The position numbers were made by a program, and so were the translations under genes. Below the pieces are notes generated by a model. It did no database searches and was not told the origin of the DNA. It worked only from the letters and a program-made list of their open reading frames with translations. Below are positions 1 through 10,840 of a DNA stretch of 64,000 nt, piece by piece. Origin of the DNA: Solanum dulcamara. Taxonomy: Eukaryota > Streptophyta > Magnoliopsida > Solanales > Solanaceae. How positions within the stretch are numbered: position 1 is the first letter of the stretch; each line of letters opens with the position of its first letter. The stretch spans positions 11,688,740-11,752,739 of the forward strand of contig NC_077245.1 in NCBI RefSeq assembly GCF_947179165.1, given 5' to 3'.

Positions 1-238
1 CCTGCTGCTCTTTGATGTTGGTTGCTGACCTGCTGTCCATTCTCCGCCATCCCTGTCGGCGCATGTCACTGTCCGTTTCTCTCAAACGCTTCCTGTAAGT
101 TCTTAGTTCTTCTTTATTTTTTTTTGTTCTTAAAATTTTCAGAAATCTATATGGCTTTGGTTTTGGTATAATAGTATTTATTGTCTTATTTATGTGCTCT
201 TAGTCTTTACGATTCAGTCTCAAGCTTCAATGAAGAAG
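1..238 (+). repeat. Partial upstream copy of hAT element 5' region
   Basis: This stretch is nearly identical to 676-915, the 5' leader and first codons of the hAT element that follows. Both copies carry the same leader and the same first in-frame codons, ending at Met-Lys-Lys. Here the similarity stops abruptly at 238, exactly where the terminal-repeat-like sequence caggggcgga of the next element begins. It is therefore a truncated copy abutting the start of another; its left end lies outside the window. Confidence 0.7.
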
Positions 239-3200
239 CAGGGGCGGACCCACATGCTGTTTAGTGGGTTCATCCGAACCCCCTTCGTTAAAAAATTACA
301 CTGTATATATAAGATAATTTTTTTAATTTATGTGTATATATTTAATATTGAACCCCTTGAACATAAGCCTAGCTCAGTGGCAAAGGGGGTTCAATATTTT
401 GTCTTAGCTTGTCACAGCTTGCGGATTCGAATTCGAATAAGCACAATTTTTTTTCTGATTTTAGGTACGTTTTTAGGCTTAGTTTTTGACTTTTTTAAAA
501 TTAAATATAAATTAAAAAATGACTTCTTAACATATTAATTTTTTAAAAAAATTCAATCTTTAATTGAAAAGTCAACAAATAAAAAATCCCTCATTTTCTT
601 TTTCTAGGAATTTCATTATTTCATTTTCTCTCCCAACTCTTCTCTTCTCTTTCAAATTTGTTGCTGAGTGTCGTGCCCTGCTGCTCTTTGATGCTGGCTG
701 CTGACCTACTATCCATTCTTCGCCATCGCTGTCGGCGCCTGTCGCTGTCCGTTTCTCTCAACTGCTTCCTGTAAGTTCTTAGTTCTTCTTCATTTTTTTT
801 TGTTCTTAAGATTTTCAGAAATCTATATGGCTTTGGCTTTGGTATAATGGTATTTATTGTCTTATTTATGTGCTTTTAGTCTTTACAATTCAGTCTCAAG
901 CTTCAATGAAGAAGTATTTCACCAAAGTTTCGAAATCAAGTTTAGCCTCTCAAAGTCATAGTCAATCTAACCAAGAAGAAAATGCTAATCATTCGGAAGT
1001 ATCATTACATTCTTCTCAAGAATTTGATTTGGGTTCTTTAAAGTTTGATCCTGGTGAAAGAATCTCAATATTGAACCATCATCGTGATGTTATTAGAAGA
1101 ACATACCTTTTGAATGGTCCTTGCCAACCTCGTTTAGCGGTGCATGAGTATCCTCCAACAAATATTTCTGGATCAATACGTCGTTTTAATCATGAATGGT
1201 TTGATGATGTATATCATGATTGGTTGGAGTATAGTGTTAGTAAAGATGCAGTCTATTGTTTGTATTGTTATCTATTTAAAGACCATAACATTCATCAAGG
1301 AGGAGGTGAAGTATTTTCAAGTGTTGGGTTTAAGAGTTGGAATAAAAAGAGTAGTCTTGACAAACATATTGGTCTACCAAATAACATACATAATCAATCA
1401 AAAAAAATGTCTAGATTTATTACGACAACGGCAGTCTATTCAATTTTCATTTGAGAGGCAATCTAATCAACTCAAGTATGGATATTGGATTCGCTTAAGT
1501 GCTTCGATTGATGTATAAGACTTCTCATAACTCAGAAATTTGCATTTCGAGGTCATGATGAATCTAAATCATCACTTAGTAGGGGTAATTTTCTTGAAAT
1601 TCTCTCATGGTATGCAAACAAATGTGATAAAATTTGTGATTATGTACTAGAACATGCTCCTCAAAATGATCAAATGACTTCTCCAAAGATTCAAAAAGAT
1701 ATTGTGAGTGCATGTAAAATAGAGACCGTTAAAGTTATTCTTGATGAATTAAATGGTGATTACTTTGCCTTGCTAGTTGATGAATCCTTTGATGTGTCAC
1801 GCAAGGAGAAAATGGCTATTGTATTTCGATATATTGATAGAAAGGGATTTGTGATGGAGCGACTTATTGACATTGTTCATGTTCAAGATACTAGCGCTTC
1901 ATCTCTAAAGGAGGCAATTGTTAATTTACTTGCTCAACATTCTTTGAGTCCATCAAGTGTGCGTGGACAATGTTATGATGGGGCAAGCAATATGCAAGGT
2001 GAGATCAATGGCCTTAAAATGTTGATTAGGCGATAAAGTAAATCCGCTCATTTCATCCATTGTTTTGCTCATCAACTTCAACTAACTCTTGTTGGGGTCT
2101 CTAAAAAGTGTGTTGAAGTAGAAAAACTTGTAGTATTGGTCTCAAATATTTTAAATGTGTTGGGATCATATTTTAAACGTATGGATGAATTACGTGATTC
2201 TCAAAAAGAAATAATTAAAGAGACATTAGATATGGGTGAACTTACAACCGGTAGGGGCTTGAATCAACAACTTGATCTTTCAAGAGCTTGTTACACTCGT
2301 TGGGAATCTCATTATAAATCCTTTAATAATTTTATTATTATGTTTGGCTCTATTCTTGATGTTCTTGAGTCACTTGCTCTTGATGCACGAAATTTGGATG
2401 AAAGAGCTAAGGCAATGGGACATCTCGAAGCTTGCCGAACATATGAGGTTGCTTTCATGTTGCATTTGATGAGAGATGTCTTAGGAATTACAAATGAGCT
2501 TAATAAATGCTTACAAAAAAAGGAGCAAGATATTGCAAATGTCATGCTACTTGTTGAAGTAGCAAAGAGAAGGTTGCAAGTTTTAAGGGATGATGAATGG
2601 GACTCTCTTATTGCTAAGGTATCTACATTTTGTATCCAACATGATGTTTTGATACCTAACTTTGAGGAGCCATATATTAGCTCTTTAAGATCACGACGAA
2701 AGCTTGCTAACTATACAATCTCACATCATTATCGTGTTGAAGTGTTTTGCAATATTATTGATTGGCAACTTCAAGAACTTAATAATCATTTTGATGAGGT
2801 GACTATCAATTTTCTCCATGGAATTGCTTGTTTGAATCCAATTAACTCATTTTCAAGTTTTGACATCAAAAAAGTAATGAGAATGGCGGAATTATATCCA
2901 GATGACTTTGATGAATCTAATATGAGTGCTCTTAAGAATCAACTTGCAAGTTATATTGTTGATGTTCGTGATGTTGATGAAAGGTTCTCCGATATAAATG
3001 GGCTTTGTGATCTTTCCAAAAGATTAGTTCAGACAAAGAAACATTTTACTTATCCTTTGGTATTCCGTTTAGTGAAATTTTTTCTACTTCTACTAGTTGC
3101 CACTGCCTCCGTTGAAAGAGCTTTTTCGGCAATGAAGTTTATCAAGAATAACTTGCGGAGCCAAATGAGTGATGATTTTTTTAGTGGTTGTTTGGTGCCT

Positions 3201-3724
3201 TATTTAGAAAAAGATGTATTTGATAGTATTTCTAATGATGCTATTATTAAGACATTTCAAGATATGAAACCTCGTAGAATACAATTGTAATAGTGTATGT
3301 GGTTGAATTTCAATTGTAAAACAATGTTTTAATAGGCTTATTCGTATGTTTGATTTCTTAATCCCCCTTCAAGGTGGTGTAATTATCACTATGTTTTGTA
3401 ATACATATCAAGATATAATAATTTATATTGTTCAGGGTGTTTTTGTATTGTTTTGAAGCCATTTTATGTCATTTTTTTGTGGAGGAATGCTTTTATTTTG
3501 AGATGGTGTTTATTTTAAGTCTTTTTAAATGTAAAAGTTTATGTTTGCTCTTCATTTGCACTTTTAGGAGCTAAAGAGAATTCAAAAAAAACTGAAAAAC
3601 TTGTAGAAAGACCACTGCTTCTTGCAAAATAGGTATATTTGATCCGATCCGTTTATTTATGAATATAATTAGCGTGTTTAATTTTTTTTAAACCACCTTC
3701 ATAAAATTTCTGATTCCGCCACAG
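239..3724 (+). mobile_element. Decayed hAT-superfamily DNA transposon
   Basis: The left end reads caggggcggaccc and the right end, reverse-complemented, reads ctgtggcggaatc. These are imperfect short terminal inverted repeats of hAT type. Between them lies a broken TTF/hAT transposase gene. The 8 bp outside the two ends (tgaagaag and cccatata) do not match, so no target-site duplication supports these exact limits. The ends may belong to two related copies joined by rearrangement. Confidence 0.6.
906..3290 (+). pseudogene. hAT transposase, TTF zinc finger/DUF4371 type, broken
   Basis: This is a remnant of a plant TTF-type zinc-finger hAT transposase, a nuclear enzyme that would cut and move the element. 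In order, it shows an N-terminal basic start (MKKYFTK), a TTF-like Cys/His region (YCLYCYLF, about 1250-1280), the DUF4371 core with LLVDESFDVS (about 1770) and GQCYDGASNM (about 1970), and a C-terminal hAT dimerisation motif (ATASVERAFS, about 3100). It is dead. A frameshift lies in the A-run at about 1398-1405, another at about 1514 just before a TAA, and an in-frame TAA lies at 2034-2036. An in-frame ATG at 870 is an alternative start. From 2136 to 3290 the frame is open for 384 codons, suggesting fairly recent decay. Confidence 0.85.
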
Positions 3725-4289
3725 CCCATATACAATGGACATATTCAAACAAACAAAGAGATATAATAATACTGTCAAAAAATCATGTCACGGGATTATA
3801 AGAATTTCTTTAATTAAGATAATAGAGCTAGCATACGAGAGATATATAATTTTGAGGACATTTACAAAAATTGACTACAAATACAAAATTATTACCAAGG
3901 TACTGTATACTAAGTACTATAAAAAGGATAGTTAATGATGTCCACAGACAGAGAATAAAACATATCTAAAGAAACTCAATCTAAATATACTACAATACAA
4001 AACTATCTGAACTCACCAGTGTCTTACATGTGATTAATAATGGGAGATGGGCCAACAAGCTTATTTGGATCCAAGGTTCTCTTTTTGAATTTCTTTTTAT
4101 TCCAGTTATATTCTTTCCGTCTCAATTTATATGACACTTTTCTAATTTTGAGATCCAAACAATTTTATTTTTGATCTTAATTTTTTCATATATCTTTTCA
4201 ATATTTTAAATTGATAATCATTGTGACTTATACAACTCTTTACGCAGTTTTCATTAGAGATCATCAAGAAAAGTGAATGTTAGGATATT
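3725..4289. other. No gene recognised; MITE fragment near 4110
   Basis: AT-rich sequence with no coding signal. Around 4110-4200 it reads like the left end of a Stowaway-type MITE (ctttccgtctcaatttatat), but no matching right end was found. Confidence 0.4.
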
Positions 4290-4473
4290 CCTTTTTTTTT
4301 ATTTTTCATTCGGTGTCCGGAGCCAATGGAGCCCCGACTAAATTCGAATCACGCATTGCAAGGCTCATTCGGAGATGACACTCCCAATAGGATTTTTTTC
4401 ATAACCAGAGCTCGAACGCGAGATCTCTGATTAAAGGTGAAACAGTCTCACCACACCACCACAACCCATGTTC
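4290..4473 (-). mobile_element. tRNA-derived SINE with target duplication
   Basis: On the minus strand the element has a pol III B-box-like motif (gcgttcgagctc), a body that recurs at 15283 and 23719, and an A-rich tail (the T-run at 4291 on the plus strand). It is flanked by a 17-bp direct repeat with one mismatch, gtgaatgttaggatatt at 4273-4289 and gtgaatattaggatatt at 4474-4490. This is the signature of LINE-assisted retroposition. Confidence 0.8.
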
Positions 4474-5393
4474 GTGAATATTAGGATATTTAGTAACAGA
4501 TCAAGCATAGCCATGGAACAAAAAATCAATAATGAAACGCAAAAAGGCCTAAAATGCCTTCGAACTATTGGAAATGGTACAAAAATGTCTTTCATTCACC
4601 TATTGGGTCTAACCTTCCTTTATCATCCACCTTTAGGTCTAAAAATAACTTTTTCTTTAACAGAATTTTAATCAAATAATTTGAATAATTTTTTTAAACA
4701 TGCGATGGTCATCTATTGATTACAATTTAATTATTTAAAATTAATTATACATCAAAATTGACCCACCACAAATAATCATAACCCACTCCAAATTAAACCC
4801 CATATATACCCGTTAAATTAAAACAAAGGACAAGAGACATATAAGTACATGTTTGATTGCAGGTGCAACCAGATAGCTGCTCAAATCTCAGAAAATAGTA
4901 ATCCAATACAAGAATCTTCGTTGAACAAAGTTCTAAAAACTGTTTAACCGCTCATCCTCTCAATTAAGCATTAAAATCAGAAAACATTGAGTTAAAAATT
5001 GCCCAGCAATTTTCTTCACAACAATCAGAAATCTATTGTCAAGACCTATAACCATCAATGACCACCACAAATCCTCAAAGATCTCCGGTTGAACCTAATG
5101 TACTGCAAAGGAACTACAATAATTGGAGCTAAAATTCCATCTAAAAACAATTAAGAAGGGTATTTTCCAGCAAAGAGCAATTATGTGATATTTGTTCTTG
5201 GAAAAGTCATCTCATAGAAAATACTAACAGTTTCTAAAATCATACAAAAATTAATAGACAAACTTGGGGAAAATCATGTCTCTTTTTCCTTTGTTTTAAT
5301 TTAACGGGTAAGGGTGTAAACATTAAAATTATATTGGATTTAAATCCATAAATTAATTTGGATTATATTAAATTCAAGAAAATAGTCCAAATG

Positions 5394-5624
5394 ATGTGGC
5401 AATTCAAGTCAAATAAATGATCCACTAAAAGCACACCATGTGTCAAAGTTATGTGGCAATCCAAATCAAATTAAATGAGTTATTAGAATCACGACATGTG
5501 CCAAAATTATGTGGCAATCCAAGTCAAATTAAATAAGCCACTAAAATCATGCCACGTGTCGAAGTTATGTGGCGATCTAAATTAAATTAAATGAGTCACT
5601 AGAATAATGTCACGTGTATATGTG
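5394..5624 (+). repeat. Four tandem ~58-bp units with G-box-like cores
   Basis: Units start with atgtggc at 5394, 5451, 5509 and 5567. Each contains catgtg or cacgtg about 37-45 bp into the unit. They lie upstream of the LTR TATA box, in the position of a U3 enhancer. Confidence 0.75.
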
Positions 5625-5725
5625 ACATGTTTTGACCAATCAAATTAAAGCTCTTCACCAAAGAAATCTGATTAGTCAGTTCAAACCAACCAATCAAATC
5701 ACACCCTCATACCACTCCCTACAAC

Positions 5726-5733
5726 TATAAATA
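5726..5733 (+). promoter_or_regulatory. LTR TATA box
   Basis: TATAAATA, about 100 bp after the G-box-like repeats and about 30 bp before a purine-rich stretch likely to be the start of R. Confidence 0.55.
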
Positions 5734-6287
5734 AGGGTCCTCATTATTCTCAGAGAGGAGGTTGAAAAAGAACAAGAAGCAAGAAGAGAACTCTGGATCA
5801 AAGGTCGCAAATTCTCTTCAAAGCTACAAAGTTCAAGTAATCAAATTCAAGTTCAAGATCAAGAACGAAGGAACATGTCAAGAAGTTCAAGATCAAGTTA
5901 CTTGTTCATACTTATTATTCGTCATAACCGTACAAGTGTTCATGACGAATAATTCAAATCCAAATTTAAAGACGAATTCAAGATCAAGTTGTTCAAGCCC
6001 TTGACTCTAAATCAAATTCAAGTTCAACATATTCCATATTATTTGAAGAATCAGAGGATTATCATAGAGATTGTAACACGCACTACATTTTGAAATCAAA
6101 TATTACTATTTGATACTCCAATTTTCCGGTCTTGATTATTTATTTTTCTCGGCTCAAAAATTTGTTGTTTACAAGGGGTTTAATTTGGGGCGGGTTAGGA
6201 TTATTTGGGGTGGGTCAATTTTGATTTATAATTAATTTTACATAATTAAATTGTAATCAATAAATGACCGTCATGTATTTTAAAAAA

Positions 6288-7331
6288 TGGAGAAAGGCCT
6301 AAAATGCCCTTCAACTAAATGAATTGGTATAAAATTATCCTCCATCCACCTTTTAGCCCCCAAATACCTCAGACGTCAATCTTTTAGCTCAAAAATACCC
6401 TTATTTCTAACGGCCCACACTCCTTAGGTGGATGGGAGGGCAATATTGTACCAAATCTCATAATTTAAGGATATTTTAGGCCCTTATCCGTTAAATAATA
6501 AAATCACCTTCCCACTCCTTCGTTGCCTCTCTCTTTCACTTTTTTTCTTCTTGGAATCTTATCCACAATTTTAAATTTTAATTTTTTTAAACTTAAGACA
6601 AAATAAGGGAGAAAAAATGAAGAAAATAATGAGGATATTCATATAGAAATAATTTGTTCAACAAAAAATAATTTAATAGCATCTTTTCTTTTGTGTGTAC
6701 CCATAATTCAAAATAAACGAATAAAAATAATTTTTTCTCTTATCCCCATCCTTACCCCACCATGATAATAATATGAACTAAAAGAATATGAACACATGTT
6801 AATTTTAAGTTTGAGTCTCTAATATTAAGAATAAGAGATTAAAAAGGAATAAAAAGAGGGAATGAACAAGATAATTGGATAATTAATAGAAAATTTTATG
6901 TTAATAAAAAAAAATATTAAATGGACATTCAAACGGGGATTTTAGATGGATCCCCAATTATAAGTTGGGTTATAATAAATTCGATATTAATCTAAAATAG
7001 GTCAATAGAAAGATATCTCGAAATTAATATTTTTTTGAATATTATTTTCAAGCGTATTAGGTCAAAATATGAATTATATGTGATTTGTGTTATTTATTTG
7101 AGAATGATTTAAATTTAGACCAATCAGATTAGGCAACATAATAAATAAATATTTAATAATTTTACTTTAGGAGAGTTGTTGAAAATAAGGACAAATATGA
7201 GCCAAATGGTTAATATTGACGGTATTTTTGAGTCAAAAGGTTGACGTCAGGGGTATTTGGGGCCAAAAAATGAATGGAGGGTAGTTTTGTACCAATTCGA
7301 ATAGTTAAAGGGCATTTTAGATCCTTCACCA
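6288..7331. mobile_element. Inner Mutator-like foldback element, 1044 bp
   Basis: The left end tggagaaaggcctaaaatg and the reverse complement of the right end, tggtgaaggatctaaaatg, match over about 140 bp of terminal inverted repeat. An exact 8-bp direct repeat ttaaaaaa flanks it (6280-6287 and 7332-7339). It interrupts the right arm of the outer copy of the same family. Its left 200 bp is itself a smaller foldback, with an inverted end near 6480. No ORF of note. Confidence 0.8.
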
Positions 7332-7493
7332 TTAAAAAAATTATTCAAATTATGTAATTAAAATTCTATTAAAAAAAAATTCATTTTTGGATCCAAAAAA
7401 TAAATGACAAGGACATTTTAGGCCCAATAAATGGATAGAGGACATTTTTGTACTATTTTCAATAATTAGATAGCATTTTAGATCCTTTTATCA

Positions 7494-8081
7494 TAACGAA
7501 AACAAATTGCTTTTATTTACTGTCAAAATTTATCAAATAAGAGGTTAAAGTGATCTGTCACAACAATTTATATTCCTGTTGAACCAAAACCACTTTCAAA
7601 ACTCATGTTGTTTTCCACGACGCAATATTTTTGATAAGTTCTTTGCCATTTTAAATTAATTCATGTTAAGTCTTATAAGTATTGTATTATTTTTCTAACA
7701 ATACCAATAACAGAGATAGAAAGAGTAAAATTTAAAATTAAATATTGTGTCTCGTAATAAAAAAGAGGTTTGTTTGAAGCCCAAAGTAGGCAGTAGGCTA
7801 TAGGTAGGGACAATTCCAAATTGAGACTTTATATTAGTTACTTTTATTCATCAAAGTGCAATTTTTGGATTAAAATTATGTTTGTGTTTAATCCTTTTAT
7901 ATTACTACGATAAATAAATTACTCGACCCACTTTTGGGCTGCACGTAATGATACAAGCATGTCTTAGTGAACTAATAATAGTAAAGTTAAAGTGTATTAA
8001 ATCTTTTTATAAGTTAGAGCCCTTGGAATACTGCATGCAATCTGCAATTAAGGATATGTAATGTCTTTTTAGGACATTCAA
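7494..8081. other. No gene or repeat recognised
   Basis: AT-rich sequence with no coding or structural signal, apart from the left target duplication of the next SINE (from 8062). Confidence 0.4.
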
Positions 8082-8214
8082 TTTTTTTTTTCTTTTTTTT
8101 TACCCCCCATTTTTGAGGATTTATAGTGTTTCCACACTTCCCCTCCAGTGTGACTCGAACCCAGGACCTACCGGTCGTGGGTGGAGGTGCTTAACCAACT
8201 GAGCAACCCTCACT
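8082..8214 (-). mobile_element. tRNA-derived SINE with 19-bp target duplication
   Basis: Reading the minus strand from 8214: a tRNA-like head with an A box (ttgctcagttggttaagcac), a B box (gggttcgagtcac), a short body and a tail of A with interspersed G. The flanks repeat tgtcttt(t)taggacattcaa (8062-8081 and 8215-8233, one T different). Head, tail and duplication make this a full SINE, not a tRNA gene. Confidence 0.9.
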
Positions 8215-8275
8215 TGTCTTTTAGGACATTCAATGAGACCATATTAGAATGGGCACACATAACAAAGAACAAATA

Positions 8276-8540
8276 CGTTCTTTGTTCCTTTTTAGTTATC
8301 ACATATATTTTGCTTTTCGAAAGTTAATTTGACTAATTTTCAACGTTAAATTAGATCATATTAATTTAATATTTTAAAATAGAAAATTAGATATTCAAAA
8401 ACTATACAAAAAATACTATAAATTGTAATTTTTTTCATATCAATATGATAAAAAATATATTTTAAAATGTCGGTCAAAATTCGTATTATTTGATTTTCAA
8501 AAAAATAATAATTGTGACAACTAAAAAGGAACAAAGGGAG
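8276..8540. mobile_element. Stowaway-like MITE
   Basis: Terminal inverted repeats: left end gttctttgttcctttttag, and reverse complement of right end ctccctttgttccttttta. The element is flanked by TA dinucleotides (8274-8275 and 8541-8542). It is 265 bp, AT-rich and non-coding. Confidence 0.75.
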
Positions 8541-8542
8541 TA

Positions 8543-10031
8543 ATAAACTTGTAAAAGAAAAAAGGAATAATTTCCTCGATTTTAAAAGGCTGGTTTACGC
8601 AAATATCCTATTTCAGGTCATTATTTTGATTTTGGTCCTATTTTTAAAAGTTATGCAAATAGAGTCATTGAGAAATTATCCTTATGAATTATCAATGTTA
8701 GGCTCGGATCTAGTAATCGTTCACATATTACTCAATCTTATAAGCAAAATATTTAAGTGTTGTTTCACGTTTATAATAACTTGTAAAGTTTTAGATTGTC
8801 ATGTAACATCTTTCTATAAGATTTTTAGTTTGCTTAAATAAAATCTTTAAATCATAATCTAAAATTAAAGGTCCATAAATTATTAGAGAAATAAAAAGAT
8901 AAAACATTTAGAAACAACTATTTCAGATATAGCCGCGAAAATTTCTATTTTTTTAAAAAACATTTTTAATTTAGCCCCGTGAGTCTGGCATAACTACGTA
9001 GTGATTCTTTTGTTTAGACTACGTAATACAACATTTATATGGTTCTATAAAATATTTTCTCATTAAAAAAACACAGAAAAAATGGGTCTTGGCCATTTGC
9101 ATGTAAAATTTACCACACATGAAAAATGAATTCTGGCCAGAGAAATAACAAGGGATAGAGCTACAATCTACAAATTATTAAATATTAGTAAATTATATTA
9201 CACATATAAAAATATTACTTTATACAAATTTTGAACAACTTTAAATATTCTTAGCGATGAATATATAATAGCCCGAAATAAAGGGGACTTTAATTAAAGA
9301 TGAGTCAAGAAGAAAAAAGAAAAAAAGAGAAGCAAAGGCAACCACAGACTACTAGAATAATAATTAATTGGGTTTAATACTTTAGCTTATTTTAATTAAT
9401 TAGGTTTGGTACTTTAGTACTAGAATAACTTATCAGATGACGCTACAGATGATTTTTCTCATTTTTATAAGGGGAAAAAGAAAAAGATAATGTTGACTTT
9501 GACAAAGGCAAAACCACAAAATAAGAGGCAAAAGATATTGTTCCCAATAGATTTAGAAATTGTTATAAAGGAAAGGCTCTTGAATGGGCGATAGTAAATT
9601 TCATCATTTTTGTCAGATTTTACCTATAAAATTACATATAGTTTTTAATTATTATGTTATTGTAAGTTATTAAATTTCACTTACTATTGATATCAAATCT
9701 ATTGAAAAAGTACGAGTTCAACAAAATTAATAATTTTGATCTAAAATATATATCTCAGAACTTGTAAAATCAAAATATTAATTGTTGACGCCATTAACAT
9801 GATGAGGTAAAAAATTATATACATTATAACTTGAAAGTACATAAAGTTATAGAACTCAAATTTTCCCTTTTATTATGATAGGGTCTTCTGAATTCTAACG
9901 AATCATAACTTTTCTAAAATATTTTTTATTCTGAAAGTACATATAAATTAATTCCAAACGATTAACCTTCTCTTGTCCTTGTCATTGAACTGATTTTCTA
10001 CATATCCTAGTGACCTAATCAGGAATACTAA
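8543..10031. other. No gene recognised
   Basis: AT-rich intergenic sequence. The short ORF at 8626-8841 has no recognisable domain and lies in random-looking AT-rich DNA. Confidence 0.4.
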
Positions 10032-10033
10032 TA

Positions 10034-10273
10034 CTCCCTTTGTTTATTTTTATTTTTCATTTTAGAATTTACAAAACACTTAAGAAATAAAATTAATATA
10101 AATATTTTATCACAATATACATATTAATTAATGTATAGTCTTACATTTTGAGAAATGATTTGGAGAATAAATAATTAATATTGAGGATAAAGTGAGAACA
10201 AATATGTTAAAAAGTGACAAGTAAAATGAAAATATATTTTTGAAATAATGAACAAGTAAAAGTAGACGAAGAG
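10034..10273. mobile_element. Stowaway-like MITE
   Basis: The left end ctccctttgtttattttta and the reverse complement of the right end, ctcttcgtctacttttact, are imperfect inverted repeats. TA flanks both sides (10032-10033 and 10274-10275). It is 240 bp and non-coding. Confidence 0.65.
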
Positions 10274-10275
10274 TA

Positions 10276-10837
10276 CAATTTAAAAATAAAAAACATAATA
10301 AACACAGGAATAAAATAACTTATTTTAAGTGATAATTTTAAAGAAAATTAGAAGTTTCTTATATACAAATACAATTTATATTTAGAGTTAACAAGTATAT
10401 ATACTGTTTTAGTTATATGTTCATACTATATTATAAAATTTATTATATTTCACGTCGTTACTTGGAGATGTTATTGTTAATGTAGATTAATGAGTTTAAA
10501 TTATTTCCCCTTCCAACTTTAATTTCCTTTAAACAATTTCGATCAACCATTGATACAAGTACAAGGCACTTCTTTATCTCCCTCCTTTTCTTTAAATAAT
10601 TAAAACACCACTGAAATAATTGATCTCATATATAATATGGTTGTCGAATACATTCTATTTTTCTTGTTTTCCACCCACAAATTTCTTTATTATTTTTGTT
10701 GGAGTCATAGTGATGTCAACTTAACTATCGGTTCTCATAAAGAATATTGCTTAGGTACATCTTCAACCTTGAACATGGAGCTTCTAAACTCATACACAAA
10801 TATATATGATTGTACAAAATACGAAAATGATAAAGAT
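10276..10837. other. No gene recognised
   Basis: AT-rich sequence between two MITEs. The ORFs here (10637-10840 plus, 10725-11006 minus) run into MITE sequence and show no domain. Confidence 0.4.
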
Positions 10838-10840
10838 TAA

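Larger units (their letters stand above)
5315..6173 (+). mobile_element. Solo LTR, 859 bp, nested in foldback element
   Basis: The sequence begins tgtaaac and ends gtttaca. It is flanked by aggg on both sides (5311-5314 and 6174-6177) and interrupts an arm whose unbroken partner is at about 4790-4830. It carries four tandem units with CACGTG-like motifs (5394-5624), a TATA box at 5726-5733 and a downstream R/U5-like region. No primer-binding site or coding region follows, so it is a solo LTR left by LTR-LTR recombination. The 80-codon ORF at 5762-6004 within it is low-complexity and unlikely to be a gene. Confidence 0.75.
4539..7493. mobile_element. Mutator-like foldback element with two nested insertions
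   Basis: The left arm (about 4539-4850) is the reverse complement of a right arm that has been broken into pieces: about 5275-5314, 6174-6287 and 7332-7493. The arms start with the same ggcctaaaatgcc-type end as the inner element at 6288-7331. Removing the two insertions and their duplications leaves about 1040 bp, the size of the inner element, so both belong to one family. A diverged 9-bp target duplication is possible (taatgaaac at 4530-4538, taacgaaaa at 7494-7502, 7 of 9 matching). Long inverted repeats plus a 9-bp duplication fit a non-autonomous Mutator-like element. No transposase is present. Confidence 0.75.

Noticed and set aside
8082..8214. A tRNA-like sequence with good A and B boxes on the minus strand
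   Set aside because: It continues into a SINE body and tail and has a 19-bp target duplication, so it is a retroposon and not a tRNA gene.
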